From: an uncultured Clostridia bacterium
Lineage (GTDB): Bacteria; Bacillota; Clostridia; Lachnospirales; Bianqueaceae
Direction: 5' to 3'
Assembly (NCBI GenBank): GCA_937892735.1
Contig: CALBGL010000009.1
Coordinates: 1-48,754, forward strand
Length of the DNA: 48,754 bases
Shown here: positions 34,220-41,269 of the stretch, one piece after another
How the letters are laid out: each line of letters opens with the position of its first letter
How positions within the stretch are numbered: the stretch's first letter is position 1
The notes under the pieces: model-generated
What the model was told of the DNA's origin: nothing
Database searches by the model: none
What the model saw: the letters and a program-made list of their open reading frames with translations, nothing else
Translations under genes and position numbers: made by a program

Positions 34220-34563
34220 TTCTCTGCCTCCAGCGCCTTTCTGACCTTGTCCGCGGCCTCAGCCACCTGATTTGTGAGTCCCTGCATGGGCTCCCAGCCG
34301 ATCCGCACACTATCTCCCTGATATCTGGGAATGATGTGCATATGATAGTGCATCACCGTTTGTCCGGCAGCTTCCCCGTTGTTCTGCAGGACATTGATTC
34401 CATCCGGATGCAGTCCCTCCTGCATGGCTTTTACCACCTTTTGCGCCGTAATCATCACCTTGCAGGCCATCTCGGCGGGAAGCTCCGTAAGATCCTTCGC
34501 GTGCACCTTCGGCAGGATCAGCAAATGCCCCACCGCAATCTTACAAAAAATACATCCATCCAT
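34216..34563 (-). CDS. HIT-family protein with an internal N-terminal deletion
   Basis: HIT proteins are small nucleotide hydrolases or transferases. The active-site triad HYHMHIIPRY (His72, His74, His76) and the preceding GINVLQNNGEAAGQTVMH are intact, and the N-terminus begins CIFCKIA as usual. However, CKIA runs straight into VGHLLILPKVHAKDL. In normal family members about 25 residues, a NGEIPS-type turn plus the first beta-strands that hold the nucleotide base, lie between these motifs. The 115-residue length agrees with such a deletion. The frame is preserved, so a protein is made, but nucleotide binding may be altered. It is cotranslated with murG. Confidence 0.85.
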   Translation of the reverse strand: MDGCIFCKIAVGHLLILPKVHAKDLTELPAEMACKVMITAQKVVKAMQEGLHPDGINVLQNNGEAAGQTVMHYHMHIIPRYQGDSVRIGWEPMQGLTNQVAEAADKVRKALEAEK

Positions 34564-34605
34564 ATTCTAACACCCTTTCCATGATATCCTATCCGGTCTT
34601 TTCGA

Positions 34606-34968
34606 TCAGACCGTATTCAAGAGGAACGCAATCAGCCGCTGTACGATCTGTCTCTGTTTGGCCAGGATTGGCTCCGCTTCCTTCTGCCAGGCAACCAAGG
34701 CCGCGTACGTGGACTGATTCTCAATCTCATTATAGAGCAGCAGATCCCAGGGGATTCGCTCTTCTTCCGGCTCTTCCGCAGCTCTGCCCTTTGCGCCTAA
34801 GGCGCGTAAGCACTGGATCTGCGCCTGCTTGTCCATCATGTTCCGCTCTAAGAGCCTTCTTTTGATCGGATCTATAACATCCGAAAGCCTCACGCGATAG
34901 ATCTCCCGATACTGCACCGCCTCTTCTTCCAAATCACACAGCCATTCCTGCCGAACCCCATCCTCCAT
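34606..34968 (-). CDS. Conserved-looking hypothetical protein
   Basis: I do not recognise a family. The 120-residue protein is acidic, highly charged and probably all-helical, with no signal peptide or membrane segment and two Cys. Credible coding is suggested by an intact frame, a normal residue mix and a location between rsmI and the HIT gene on the same strand. The charged helical composition would suit a small cytosolic adaptor. A hairpin (CGGTCT...AGACCG, 34595-34614) overlaps its stop. Confidence 0.65.
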   Translation of the reverse strand: MEDGVRQEWLCDLEEEAVQYREIYRVRLSDVIDPIKRRLLERNMMDKQAQIQCLRALGAKGRAAEEPEEERIPWDLLLYNEIENQSTYAALVAWQKEAEPILAKQRQIVQRLIAFLLNTV

Positions 34969-35021
34969 CTTGACGCCTCCAAACTCTCATCTGAAAACAT
35001 TGTATGCGGACAAGTCCTGTC

Positions 35022-35864
35022 TCATGACTCTTCCTGAAGAAGGCCCTGATATACATCCCGTTTTGAAATGCCCCGATCCTTGGCCACCTGCTTCATCGCC
35101 TCTTTCTGCGGTAATTCCGAATACAAAGCCATGTGTTCAGTCAGCGTCATCTGCTCCCATCGCGCTCTCTCTTCGCGCTCCCGCACCAAAGAATCCGCAC
35201 CTTCCAAAATCAGCACATATTCTCCCCGGGGATCCTGTTCCTGATAGTACGCGATCGCCTCTGACAGCCTCATCCGCAGCATCTCCTCATGGCGCTTTGT
35301 CAGCTCCCGCCCCATTGCCAGCTTCCTGTCTCCAAAAGCCTCCAGGAAGTCGGACAAGGTCTGCCGCAGATGATGCGGCGCTTCATAGAAGATCACCGTT
35401 CGCTCCTCTGTGCGGAGCGCTTCCAGACGCGCGCGTCTCTCCTTGCCGCCTGCCGGCAAAAATCCCTCGAACACGAATCGACGGCTGGGCATTCCGGACA
35501 TGGACAGCGCCGTAACAAAGGCGCATGCTCCGGGTAAAGCCGTGACCGGAATCCCTTCCTCACAGCAGCGCCGTACTAGGATCTCTCCCGGATCCGAAAT
35601 CGCCGGCGTTCCCGCGTCGCTCACCAGCGCCACGGTTTTTCCCTCTCTGAGTTTCTCGAGGATTTGTTCTGTCCGCTCCTGCTCATTATGCTGATGACAG
35701 CTGATCATGGGGGTCTTAATGCCCAGATGATTTAGGAGTCCCAGCGTATGCCGCGTATCTTCCGCCGCAATCAGATCCGCCTCGGCCAACACCCGTTTTC
35801 CCCGTTCCGTCATGTCCTCCATGTTACCGATCGGGGTGGGACATACGATCAATTTTCCTGTCAT
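35022..35864 (-). CDS. rsmI: 16S rRNA (cytidine-1402-2'-O)-methyltransferase RsmI
   Basis: RsmI methylates the ribose of C1402 in the decoding centre of 16S rRNA using S-adenosylmethionine. The 280-residue protein has the tetrapyrrole-methylase fold with LIVCPTPIGNMEDMTERG, AEDTRHTLGLLNHLGI, LVSDAGTPAISDPG, VTALPGACAFVTAL and YEAPHHLRQTL. Length and motif order match the family. It lies nine bases after the DUF362 gene and ends the conserved tmk-holB operon, as in many Firmicutes. Confidence 0.96.
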   Translation of the reverse strand: MTGKLIVCPTPIGNMEDMTERGKRVLAEADLIAAEDTRHTLGLLNHLGIKTPMISCHQHNEQERTEQILEKLREGKTVALVSDAGTPAISDPGEILVRRCCEEGIPVTALPGACAFVTALSMSGMPSRRFVFEGFLPAGGKERRARLEALRTEERTVIFYEAPHHLRQTLSDFLEAFGDRKLAMGRELTKRHEEMLRMRLSEAIAYYQEQDPRGEYVLILEGADSLVREREERARWEQMTLTEHMALYSELPQKEAMKQVAKDRGISKRDVYQGLLQEES

Positions 35865-35873
35865 GTCTGCCTC

Positions 35874-37016
35874 CTATAATCGATTGACCAGTTTCATGAT
35901 CTTCGACTCGTGTACGGTAATCGCGTTCTTAGGACATAGTTCCTGACAGCAATAACATCGGATACACTGATGATAATGTACCGCCGGATACCGCCCTTCC
36001 ATCGTAATCGCCTTGGCCGGACAATTCTGGTAACAGGCCCGGCAGCCGACGCACCGGTCGTGATGAAACCTCACCCTGGGCCTCAGCCAGGATTCCAGAG
36101 TGCGTCCCACGGGCCCTAACTTCCGCATGAGATGCGGATCGATGTGATCCGGCATGCGAAAATCCTTCTGCACAAATCGTTCCGGATCCTCTCCCGCCTT
36201 CTCTACCTCTGCCGCGGAAACCTTTCCCAGACCGCGCTGATACGCCTGCTCCAGCGTCGGCACCTGTTCCCGCTCCAGCCCAATGAGGTGAGAGGCCAGA
36301 AGGTCCAGATCAAAGGGATTCTCTGACGCCAGAAGCACGCCTACCTTTCGCGGCGTACCGCCGGTGGGGCCATTTCCCTCCATCGCCACAATCCCGTCCA
36401 TCCAGCATAGGACCGGATGCGCTGCCAGACAAATATCAATCAGAGCATCCGCAAAATCCGCGCTCTGCGGCATACGAAAATGATACTCTGCCTTTTTGGT
36501 CCCCGGCACCGTGCCGAACTGATTCTTCACTGCTCCTGTAAACGTCATCATGCCATGTGTCTTCAGCTTCGATACAGAAATGACCTTATCCACATCCCGC
36601 AGCATCGCCGTCTGTGTCAGGCGCTTTAATAACTTCCCCTGCGGATTCTCCACTTCTATGGCTTCCGTATTCCAATTCAGGCTGGCTCCGGCTCTTTCCG
36701 CCGCCGCCTGAATCCCAGTTCCCTTATAAATCCTTCGCAGTGCCTCCTGATTAAACAGTCCGCCCGGACTATCTCCAATGAGGACTTCACACCCCTGCTC
36801 CCGCAGCAGACGCGCCAGAGTCTCCACAAACAGCGGATGTGTAGTCGCCGCGAATTCCGGCTCTTTATTCATCACCAGATTGACTTTCAAAAGCACTCGA
36901 TCTCCTGGTGATACAAAGGCTTTCCATCCTCCCAGATCCCGGATAGCCTCTTCCATTGCTTCTTTGAGCCTCTCGGGCTCATATTGCTCACATGCTCGCA
37001 GACTGACTGTTGCCAT
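35874..37016 (-). CDS. DUF362 protein with two 4Fe-4S clusters
   Basis: The 380-residue protein has an N-terminal DUF362 domain (VLLKVNLVMNKEPEFAATTH, SKLKTHGMMTFTGAVKNQFG) and a C-terminal ferredoxin module with two cluster motifs (CVGCRACYQNCP and CIRCYCCQELCP). Such proteins are widespread in anaerobes, with no established reaction; electron transfer to an unknown substrate is inferred. The ATG at 37016 is chosen over 37067 because the family homology begins there and GAGGGA precedes it. This start lies within the 3' end of the methyltransferase gene (29-base overlap). Confidence 0.87.
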   Translation of the reverse strand: MATVSLRACEQYEPERLKEAMEEAIRDLGGWKAFVSPGDRVLLKVNLVMNKEPEFAATTHPLFVETLARLLREQGCEVLIGDSPGGLFNQEALRRIYKGTGIQAAAERAGASLNWNTEAIEVENPQGKLLKRLTQTAMLRDVDKVISVSKLKTHGMMTFTGAVKNQFGTVPGTKKAEYHFRMPQSADFADALIDICLAAHPVLCWMDGIVAMEGNGPTGGTPRKVGVLLASENPFDLDLLASHLIGLEREQVPTLEQAYQRGLGKVSAAEVEKAGEDPERFVQKDFRMPDHIDPHLMRKLGPVGRTLESWLRPRVRFHHDRCVGCRACYQNCPAKAITMEGRYPAVHYHQCIRCYCCQELCPKNAITVHESKIMKLVNRL

Positions 37017-37767
37017 TGTTTCCCTCGTAGATTCTTCGAACCGGCTCTGTATAAGAACCGTCCTCATGATAGATGATGAGAGGCGGCGTCACGCGCAGTT
37101 CTGGTGCGCCGCCGCGGATCCCCTCAATAAGGACCATATTGGGCTCCCGCTCCAGTTTAGGATAGACGAGCTGCATCCGCTTCGGCTCGATTTTGAATAC
37201 GCGCATCTGCTCCATGATCTCTGGCAGTCTCATGGGACGATGCACCATATAAAAACGGCCCCTGCTCTTGAGCAGCCGCGCAGCCGAACCGAGAACATCC
37301 TTCAATGTACAGGCGATCTCATGTCTTGCCAGATTCATCGCCAGGTTCCGGTTATGCTGCCCTGCCGGCACCTTCATATACGGCGGATTCACCGTCACCA
37401 CATCCCAGGCTCCTGCCTTCAGCTGTTCCTCACAATCCCGCAGATCCCCCTGTAAGATAGAGATCTGCTCCTCCCGCCCATTCACCTGGACGCTGCGCCG
37501 AGCCATGTCTGCCGATTCCTCCTGCAGTTCTAATCCCGTAAAATGGGCTCCAGGATACCGGCTCTCCATCAGAATCGGAATCACACCTGTACCACTGCAG
37601 AGATCCAGCACCCTTTCGCCCGGATACACCCTGGCGAAGGCGGAAAGAAGCACCGCGTCCATGCCAAAGCAGAACCGCCCGGGATGTTGAATGATCTGCC
37701 GCCCATCCCGCTGCAGCTCATCCAGCCGCTCTCCCTCCTTCAGAAAACTTTTCTCAATGGCCTCCAT
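36988..37767 (-). CDS. TrmN6-like tRNA (adenine-N6)-methyltransferase
   Basis: A class I SAM-dependent methyltransferase of about 259 residues, similar to YfiC/YabB, which methylates A37 of tRNA-Val. Visible motifs are the domain entry GRFCFGMDAVLLSAFA, SAM-binding VLDLCSGTGVIPILM and the catalytic NPPY of N6-adenine enzymes (VVTVNPPYMKVP). The start at 37767 fits the family; an earlier in-frame ATG at 37860 would add a basic stretch that belongs to the overlapping ricT reading frame. The gene overlaps ricT by 14 bases and the DUF362 gene by 29. In Bacillus the equivalent yabB occupies the same operon position. Confidence 0.88.
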   Translation of the reverse strand: MEAIEKSFLKEGERLDELQRDGRQIIQHPGRFCFGMDAVLLSAFARVYPGERVLDLCSGTGVIPILMESRYPGAHFTGLELQEESADMARRSVQVNGREEQISILQGDLRDCEEQLKAGAWDVVTVNPPYMKVPAGQHNRNLAMNLARHEIACTLKDVLGSAARLLKSRGRFYMVHRPMRLPEIMEQMRVFKIEPKRMQLVYPKLEREPNMVLIEGIRGGAPELRVTPPLIIYHEDGSYTEPVRRIYEGNNGNSQSASM

Positions 37768-38659
37768 GATCCTGTTCCAGCTCCTCCAGCTGTTTCTTTT
37801 CCTCCTGATCCATTGACTGGCCGCCCTTATTCCGATTTCGTTTCCGGCGTATGATCTCAATCTCGTCTAAGGGGTACTCCGCGATCTCCACATCCCCCTT
37901 CTCATTCTGACGTACGCCCACCTTCAAAAGCTGTCTGAGCACATTGACGTGCAAGACTTCTCCCACACCATTCGGGGTCTGTACCAGATCCCCCTCAGCT
38001 GGAAGCTTGCGCGTCAGCTCCTCATAGGTGCTCTCCTCGTATTTGAGGCAGCACATCAGCCGGCCGCAGGTTCCCGAAATCTTGGTCGGATTCAGGGAAA
38101 GATTCTGATCCTTTGCCATCTTGATGGATACCGGAATGAAATCCGGTAAGAATGTCTGACAGCAAAATGGCCGGCCGCAGATGCCCATGCCGGGGCAGGC
38201 TCTGGCTTCATCACGAACTCCAATCTGACGCAGTTCGATACGCGTACGAAAGACCGCCGCAAGATCTTTTACCAGTTCTCGAAAATCGACCCGTCCCTCT
38301 GCCGTAAAATAAAACAGGATTTTGTTACCGTCGAAGGTATATTCCGCATCAACCAGTTTCATCTCCAGACCACGCTTTGCGATCTTCTCCCGACAAACTT
38401 CCATAGCTTCCTTCTCTGCCTGGATATTATGCTTGTTTGTCTCCTCATCCTTTTCTGTAGCCTTTCTCAGAATGGTCCGTACCGGAGCCACAATATCCTG
38501 ATCCGAAGCCAACCGCGGGCTCTGCACTACCATCCCGTACTCGACTCCCCGGGAAGTCTCCACAATCACATGGTCTCCCCGCTCGACCCGATTCACACCC
38601 GGCTGAAAATAATAAATCTTCCCTCCGTGTCGGAACCGGACACCAATCACCGTAATCAA
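37754..38659 (-). CDS. ricT: PSP1-domain protein RicT (YaaT)
   Basis: RicT is a component of the RicA-RicF-RicT complex that binds iron-sulfur clusters and steers RNase Y processing, and in Bacillus also competence and sporulation. The 301-residue protein has a PSP1 domain with the Cys-rich motifs MGICGRPFCCQTFLPDF and GTCGRLMCCLKYEE, which supply cluster ligands. The C-terminal tail is Lys/Glu-rich. It begins 11 bases after holB. The position between holB and the trmN6-like gene matches Bacillus yaaT exactly. Confidence 0.93.
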   Translation of the reverse strand: MITVIGVRFRHGGKIYYFQPGVNRVERGDHVIVETSRGVEYGMVVQSPRLASDQDIVAPVRTILRKATEKDEETNKHNIQAEKEAMEVCREKIAKRGLEMKLVDAEYTFDGNKILFYFTAEGRVDFRELVKDLAAVFRTRIELRQIGVRDEARACPGMGICGRPFCCQTFLPDFIPVSIKMAKDQNLSLNPTKISGTCGRLMCCLKYEESTYEELTRKLPAEGDLVQTPNGVGEVLHVNVLRQLLKVGVRQNEKGDVEIAEYPLDEIEIIRRKRNRNKGGQSMDQEEKKQLEELEQDHGGH

Positions 38660-38670
38660 TCCACATCCTC

Positions 38671-39687
38671 CTATTTATCCAACGTCTTTCGTCTGGACAG
38701 CCTGGTCAACAGCCAGTCCGACCAAAGTCCGAAATTCACATTGTGCAATAGCTTATTCTTGGCATCTTCCAAGATGTCTATTTTTTGATATAACGCAGGC
38801 ATTTCATATAGATTCGCCGAAGATTCCAGCTGATCGCCAAGATCCTGGCATACACACCCCGCCAGGCTGCCTGTCTCCCGCAGGACAATCAAGTCTCTGA
38901 ACCATACCTGCATCATTCGCAGGACTTCCTGTATCGAGTCTTTATCTTCTTCCAAAGCTGCGCTGCGTGCGAGTATCTCCCATGTGTCCAAACGAGCCAG
39001 CCCGGACAGCCACTCCATCCAACGTTCCCGCAGGCGGATAAACTCTTCTGAACGTGCCATCCGCAGAGCCTGTCCTACTGCTCCGCTGCTTAAAGCCGCA
39101 CAGGATCTTGCGACCGCGTCTCCGATCCCGTACCTCTCCACCAAAACCCGCCGCACCGTCTCCTCCGGCAGCGGCAGCAACCGCAGCAGTACACATCGCG
39201 ATCGTACGGTCGGCAGAAAGCTCTGTACGTTTTCCGCCAAAAGCAGAATCACACCATAGGCCGGCGGTTCTTCAATCGTCTTCAGCAACGCGTTCTGTGC
39301 CTGTGCATTCATCAGATGCGCCTGCTCCACGATATATACCTTACGCCCCGCATAATAGGGCAATATCTCTATATCCTGCACCAATTCCTCTCGGATCCGC
39401 TGCACAGGCAGCGTCCCCTTCTCTCCTGGCTGGATATAATGCATATCTGGATGATTCCCAGATAGAAAAACGCGGCAGGAATCACATCTGCCGCAGGGTT
39501 CTCCATTCTCGGGAGCTTTACACAAAAGCGCCATCGCAAACTGCCCGGCTAATGTCCTCTTGCCGGCTCCCTCCGCGCCTTCCACCAAATACGCATGAGA
39601 AACCCGGCCGGCGGATATAGCCGACCGGATATGCTTCAGGACGGCATCATGACCTATCAGCCGTTCTCCTACACGCTTCTCATACAT
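38671..39687 (-). CDS. holB: DNA polymerase III delta' subunit
   Basis: HolB is the delta' part of the clamp loader that places the beta clamp on primed DNA. The 338-residue protein has an AAA+ domain with P-loop GAEGAGKRTLAGQF, a zinc module (CRVF preceded by CGRCDSC), the delta' SRC motif (VRSRCVLL) and the typical NALLKTIEEPP. Its start codon shares one base with the darA stop (TGATG), indicating coupled translation. Confidence 0.95.
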   Translation of the reverse strand: MYEKRVGERLIGHDAVLKHIRSAISAGRVSHAYLVEGAEGAGKRTLAGQFAMALLCKAPENGEPCGRCDSCRVFLSGNHPDMHYIQPGEKGTLPVQRIREELVQDIEILPYYAGRKVYIVEQAHLMNAQAQNALLKTIEEPPAYGVILLLAENVQSFLPTVRSRCVLLRLLPLPEETVRRVLVERYGIGDAVARSCAALSSGAVGQALRMARSEEFIRLRERWMEWLSGLARLDTWEILARSAALEEDKDSIQEVLRMMQVWFRDLIVLRETGSLAGCVCQDLGDQLESSANLYEMPALYQKIDILEDAKNKLLHNVNFGLWSDWLLTRLSRRKTLDK

Positions 39688-40016
39688 CAGAACTTATGGA
39701 ACTGCTCAACATCCAGGACAAAGACTGTCGCTCCACCAGCCGTTACCTCGATGGGATACGGAATATATCCTTCCGGCGTAGATGTATAGGGCTGATTCGC
39801 AATCGTCATCTGTTTCTTTGTCTGGCAGCGCTCATGCACGATCTTCAGCGCCTCGTCCAACCGATCTTCTTCCACACCGATCAGCATCGTGGTATTGCCT
39901 ACCCGCAGAAAACCGCCGGTACTGGCCAGCTTTGTCACCTGAAATCCTTCCTTATTCAGAGCGGTGGTCAGCCTCCCTGCGTCCTCATCATGAATAATTG
40001 CCAATACAAGTTTCAT
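39687..40016 (-). CDS. darA: Cyclic-di-AMP receptor DarA/PstA
   Basis: The 109-residue PII-like trimeric protein binds cyclic di-AMP; it has no known enzymatic activity and its downstream target is unsettled. The whole family pattern is present: MKLVLAIIHDEDAGRLTTAL, FQVTKLASTGGFLRVGNTT, MLIGVEEDRLDEALKIV and C-terminal GGATVFVLDVEQFHKF. Location between tmk and holB is the standard Firmicute arrangement (yaaQ). Confidence 0.96.
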   Translation of the reverse strand: MKLVLAIIHDEDAGRLTTALNKEGFQVTKLASTGGFLRVGNTTMLIGVEEDRLDEALKIVHERCQTKKQMTIANQPYTSTPEGYIPYPIEVTAGGATVFVLDVEQFHKF

Positions 40017-40046
40017 CGCGTCCTACCCCTTTCCTATAGAAATTTA

Positions 40047-40685
40047 TTATCGAAGCCTTTGCCTTTGCAAATAAGGCTGCAGCGCTTCCATAATCTGCTC
40101 ATGTATTTCCCCCGGCTCCTGGGCTCCGTCAATCACGTGAACACGCCGCGGATACCAACGTCCGAGTGCGGCAAATCCATCGTGAACCCTTCGATGAAAG
40201 TCCCCTTTCTCCTGTTCCAGGCGATCCAACTGTCCTTCCTGCTGTCTCGCCTTACGCCGCAATCCCTCTTCATAATCAATCTGTACGACCAACGTCAGAT
40301 CCGGTTCGAGTCCATCCGTAGCGAATGCGTTGATCTCCCGCACCTTCTCCACACCCAGTTTCCGGCCGATTCCCTGATAGACCAGGCTGGAATCCGTAAA
40401 CCGATCGCTGATGACGATATAACCCGCCTCCAGCGCTGGGCGGATCACCTCTTCCACATGCTGCGCACGCGCCGCCGCGTACAACAGCGCCTCTGTCCGC
40501 GCCGACATTTTTTGATTCGCAGGATCCAACAAAACCTTACGGATCTCCTCGCTGATGGAGGGGCCACCTGGTTCTCTCGTACATAGAACCCGATATCCCG
40601 CCTTTTCAAGAGATTCGCGCAAAAGTCCTATTTGCGTCGTCTTCCCGGAACCATCCGGTCCTTCTAACGAGACAAACACACCCAT
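40047..40685 (-). CDS. tmk: Thymidylate kinase
   Basis: Tmk phosphorylates dTMP to dTDP for DNA synthesis. The 212-residue protein has P-loop EGPDGSGKTTQI, the dTMP-binding EPGGPSISEEIR, and the DRF/YQG region VISDRFTDSSLVYQGIGR, followed by a LID loop. A GGAGGAGG ribosome site precedes the ATG. It is the first gene of the conserved operon tmk-darA-holB-ricT-trmN6-DUF362-rsmI and sits behind an unusual repeat-bearing promoter region. Confidence 0.96.
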   Translation of the reverse strand: MGVFVSLEGPDGSGKTTQIGLLRESLEKAGYRVLCTREPGGPSISEEIRKVLLDPANQKMSARTEALLYAAARAQHVEEVIRPALEAGYIVISDRFTDSSLVYQGIGRKLGVEKVREINAFATDGLEPDLTLVVQIDYEEGLRRKARQQEGQLDRLEQEKGDFHRRVHDGFAALGRWYPRRVHVIDGAQEPGEIHEQIMEALQPYLQRQRLR

Positions 40686-40722
40686 CGGAATCTCCTCCTC
40701 CCCCCAACCAAAGTACCTAATA

Positions 40723-40773
40723 TGGCTCAGTCTCTACAACTATAGAAAACTTTCTAGCCACGCTTATTATACC
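40723..40773 (-). repeat. 51-bp direct repeat, copy proximal to tmk
   Basis: This block is identical to 40826-40876. It contains the inverted arms TGGCT...AGCCA and an inner TAGAAA-AC-TTTCTA hairpin. Read on the minus strand it opens with a TATAAT (40766-40771), so it may be a duplicated promoter and leader start. Confidence 0.85.
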
Positions 40774-40791
40774 CCAACATAATTCCTGTCG

Positions 40792-40818
40792 GAGATGGGC
40801 GCCCTTTGGCGGCCATCT
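40792..40818 (-). promoter_or_regulatory. Strong hairpin in the tmk leader
   Basis: GAGATGG pairs with CCATCTC; after one mismatch four more GC pairs close a CTTT (AAAG on the minus strand) tetraloop. It lies between the two 51-bp repeats and has no T-run. It may be a leader RNA structure or a repressor site. Confidence 0.6.
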
Positions 40819-40825
40819 CGTGGCG

Positions 40826-40876
40826 TGGCTCAGTCTCTACAACTATAGAAAACTTTCTAGCCACGCTTATTATACC
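40826..40876 (-). repeat. 51-bp direct repeat, copy distal to tmk
   Basis: This is the second perfect copy, 103 bases from the first. Here the outer arms extend to GCGTGGCT (40823-40830) and AGCCACGC (40859-40866). Its right end carries the -10 box of the predicted tmk promoter. Confidence 0.85.
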
Positions 40877-40897
40877 ATACTTACCTGATAATATCAA
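40869..40897 (-). promoter_or_regulatory. tmk operon promoter
   Basis: On the minus strand TTGATA (40892-40897), 17 bases and TATAAT (40869-40874) are near consensus. The leader to the tmk start would be about 175 bases, long for this operon, and would contain the hairpin and the second 51-bp repeat. Confidence 0.75.
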
Positions 40898-40951
40898 TTT
40901 TTTCTTACCATTCGAATGAATTTTCATAGAATTTTTACAGATGTTTCGAGG

Positions 40952-40998
40952 AAAAAACGACCGTCTTCCACGATGCGCAACGTGAAATCGGCCGTTTT
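40952..40998 (-). terminator. Terminator after the FeoB-associated gene
   Basis: On the minus strand AACGGCCG pairs with CGGTCGTT, with a further inner stem (TTTCACG/CGTGGAA), followed by six T. It closes the small gene at 41017-41193. A/T runs on both sides may let it act in both directions. Confidence 0.8.
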
Positions 40999-41016
40999 CT
41001 TGGAGCCTTCTCTATG

Positions 41017-41193
41017 TTACATTCGCTTCTCCCTAGGCGCTGCCGAATGATAGGCGCAACCGCCGGCACAGCCACTGCAGCCGCCAGGGCAGCTGCCACA
41101 GCCTTTACCGTTCTTGTGGTTACGAACAAGACCTCGAATGATAAGACAAACTACTGCTACCAGAATCACACTGATGATGATCGTTGCCCACAT
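41017..41193 (-). CDS. FeoB-associated Cys-rich membrane protein
   Basis: This 58-residue gene translates as a membrane helix (MWATIIISVILVAVVCLIIR), a short basic stretch, and a Cys/Gly-rich tail (GKGCGSCPGGCSGCAGGC) with six Cys. This is the pattern of small proteins usually encoded next to the ferrous iron transporter FeoB, where they are thought to aid iron uptake or binding. No feoA or feoB is in the window, so this copy is isolated. GGAGGAG lies a few bases before the ATG. Its own promoter and terminator and a candidate metal-regulator operator show that it is a separate unit. The overlapping plus-strand and other-frame readings lack these features. Confidence 0.88.
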   Translation of the reverse strand: MWATIIISVILVAVVCLIIRGLVRNHKNGKGCGSCPGGCSGCAGGCAYHSAAPREKRM

Positions 41194-41210
41194 ATCTTCT
41201 CCTCCTTTTA

Positions 41211-41226
41211 GTTAGCATTTACTAAC
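41211..41226 (-). promoter_or_regulatory. Candidate DtxR/MntR-type operator
   Basis: The inverted repeat GTTAG-CATTTA-CTAAC lies between the promoter and the ribosome site of the FeoB-associated gene. Its half-sites resemble the GGTTAG/CTAACC halves of DtxR-family boxes, so iron- or manganese-dependent repression is plausible. Confidence 0.45.
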
Positions 41227-41233
41227 CTTCTTG

Positions 41234-41262
41234 AGGATACCACATACATTCCGCTTTGTCAA
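41234..41262 (-). promoter_or_regulatory. Promoter of the FeoB-associated gene
   Basis: On the minus strand a perfect TTGACA (41257-41262), 17 bases and TATCCT (41234-41239) precede the small gene. The -35 box lies just after the stop of the SPOCS/LysM gene. Confidence 0.7.
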
Positions 41263-41269
41263 GTCTTTT

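Noticed and set aside
40723..40897. Known riboswitch (preQ1, guanidine or THF type)
   Set aside because: None of the conserved core sequences of these classes could be recognised; only hairpins and a repeat are visible.
40935..41211. Ala-rich small reading frames on both strands
   Set aside because: They are other-frame readings of the FeoB-associated gene, which has the right start signal and the Cys motif.
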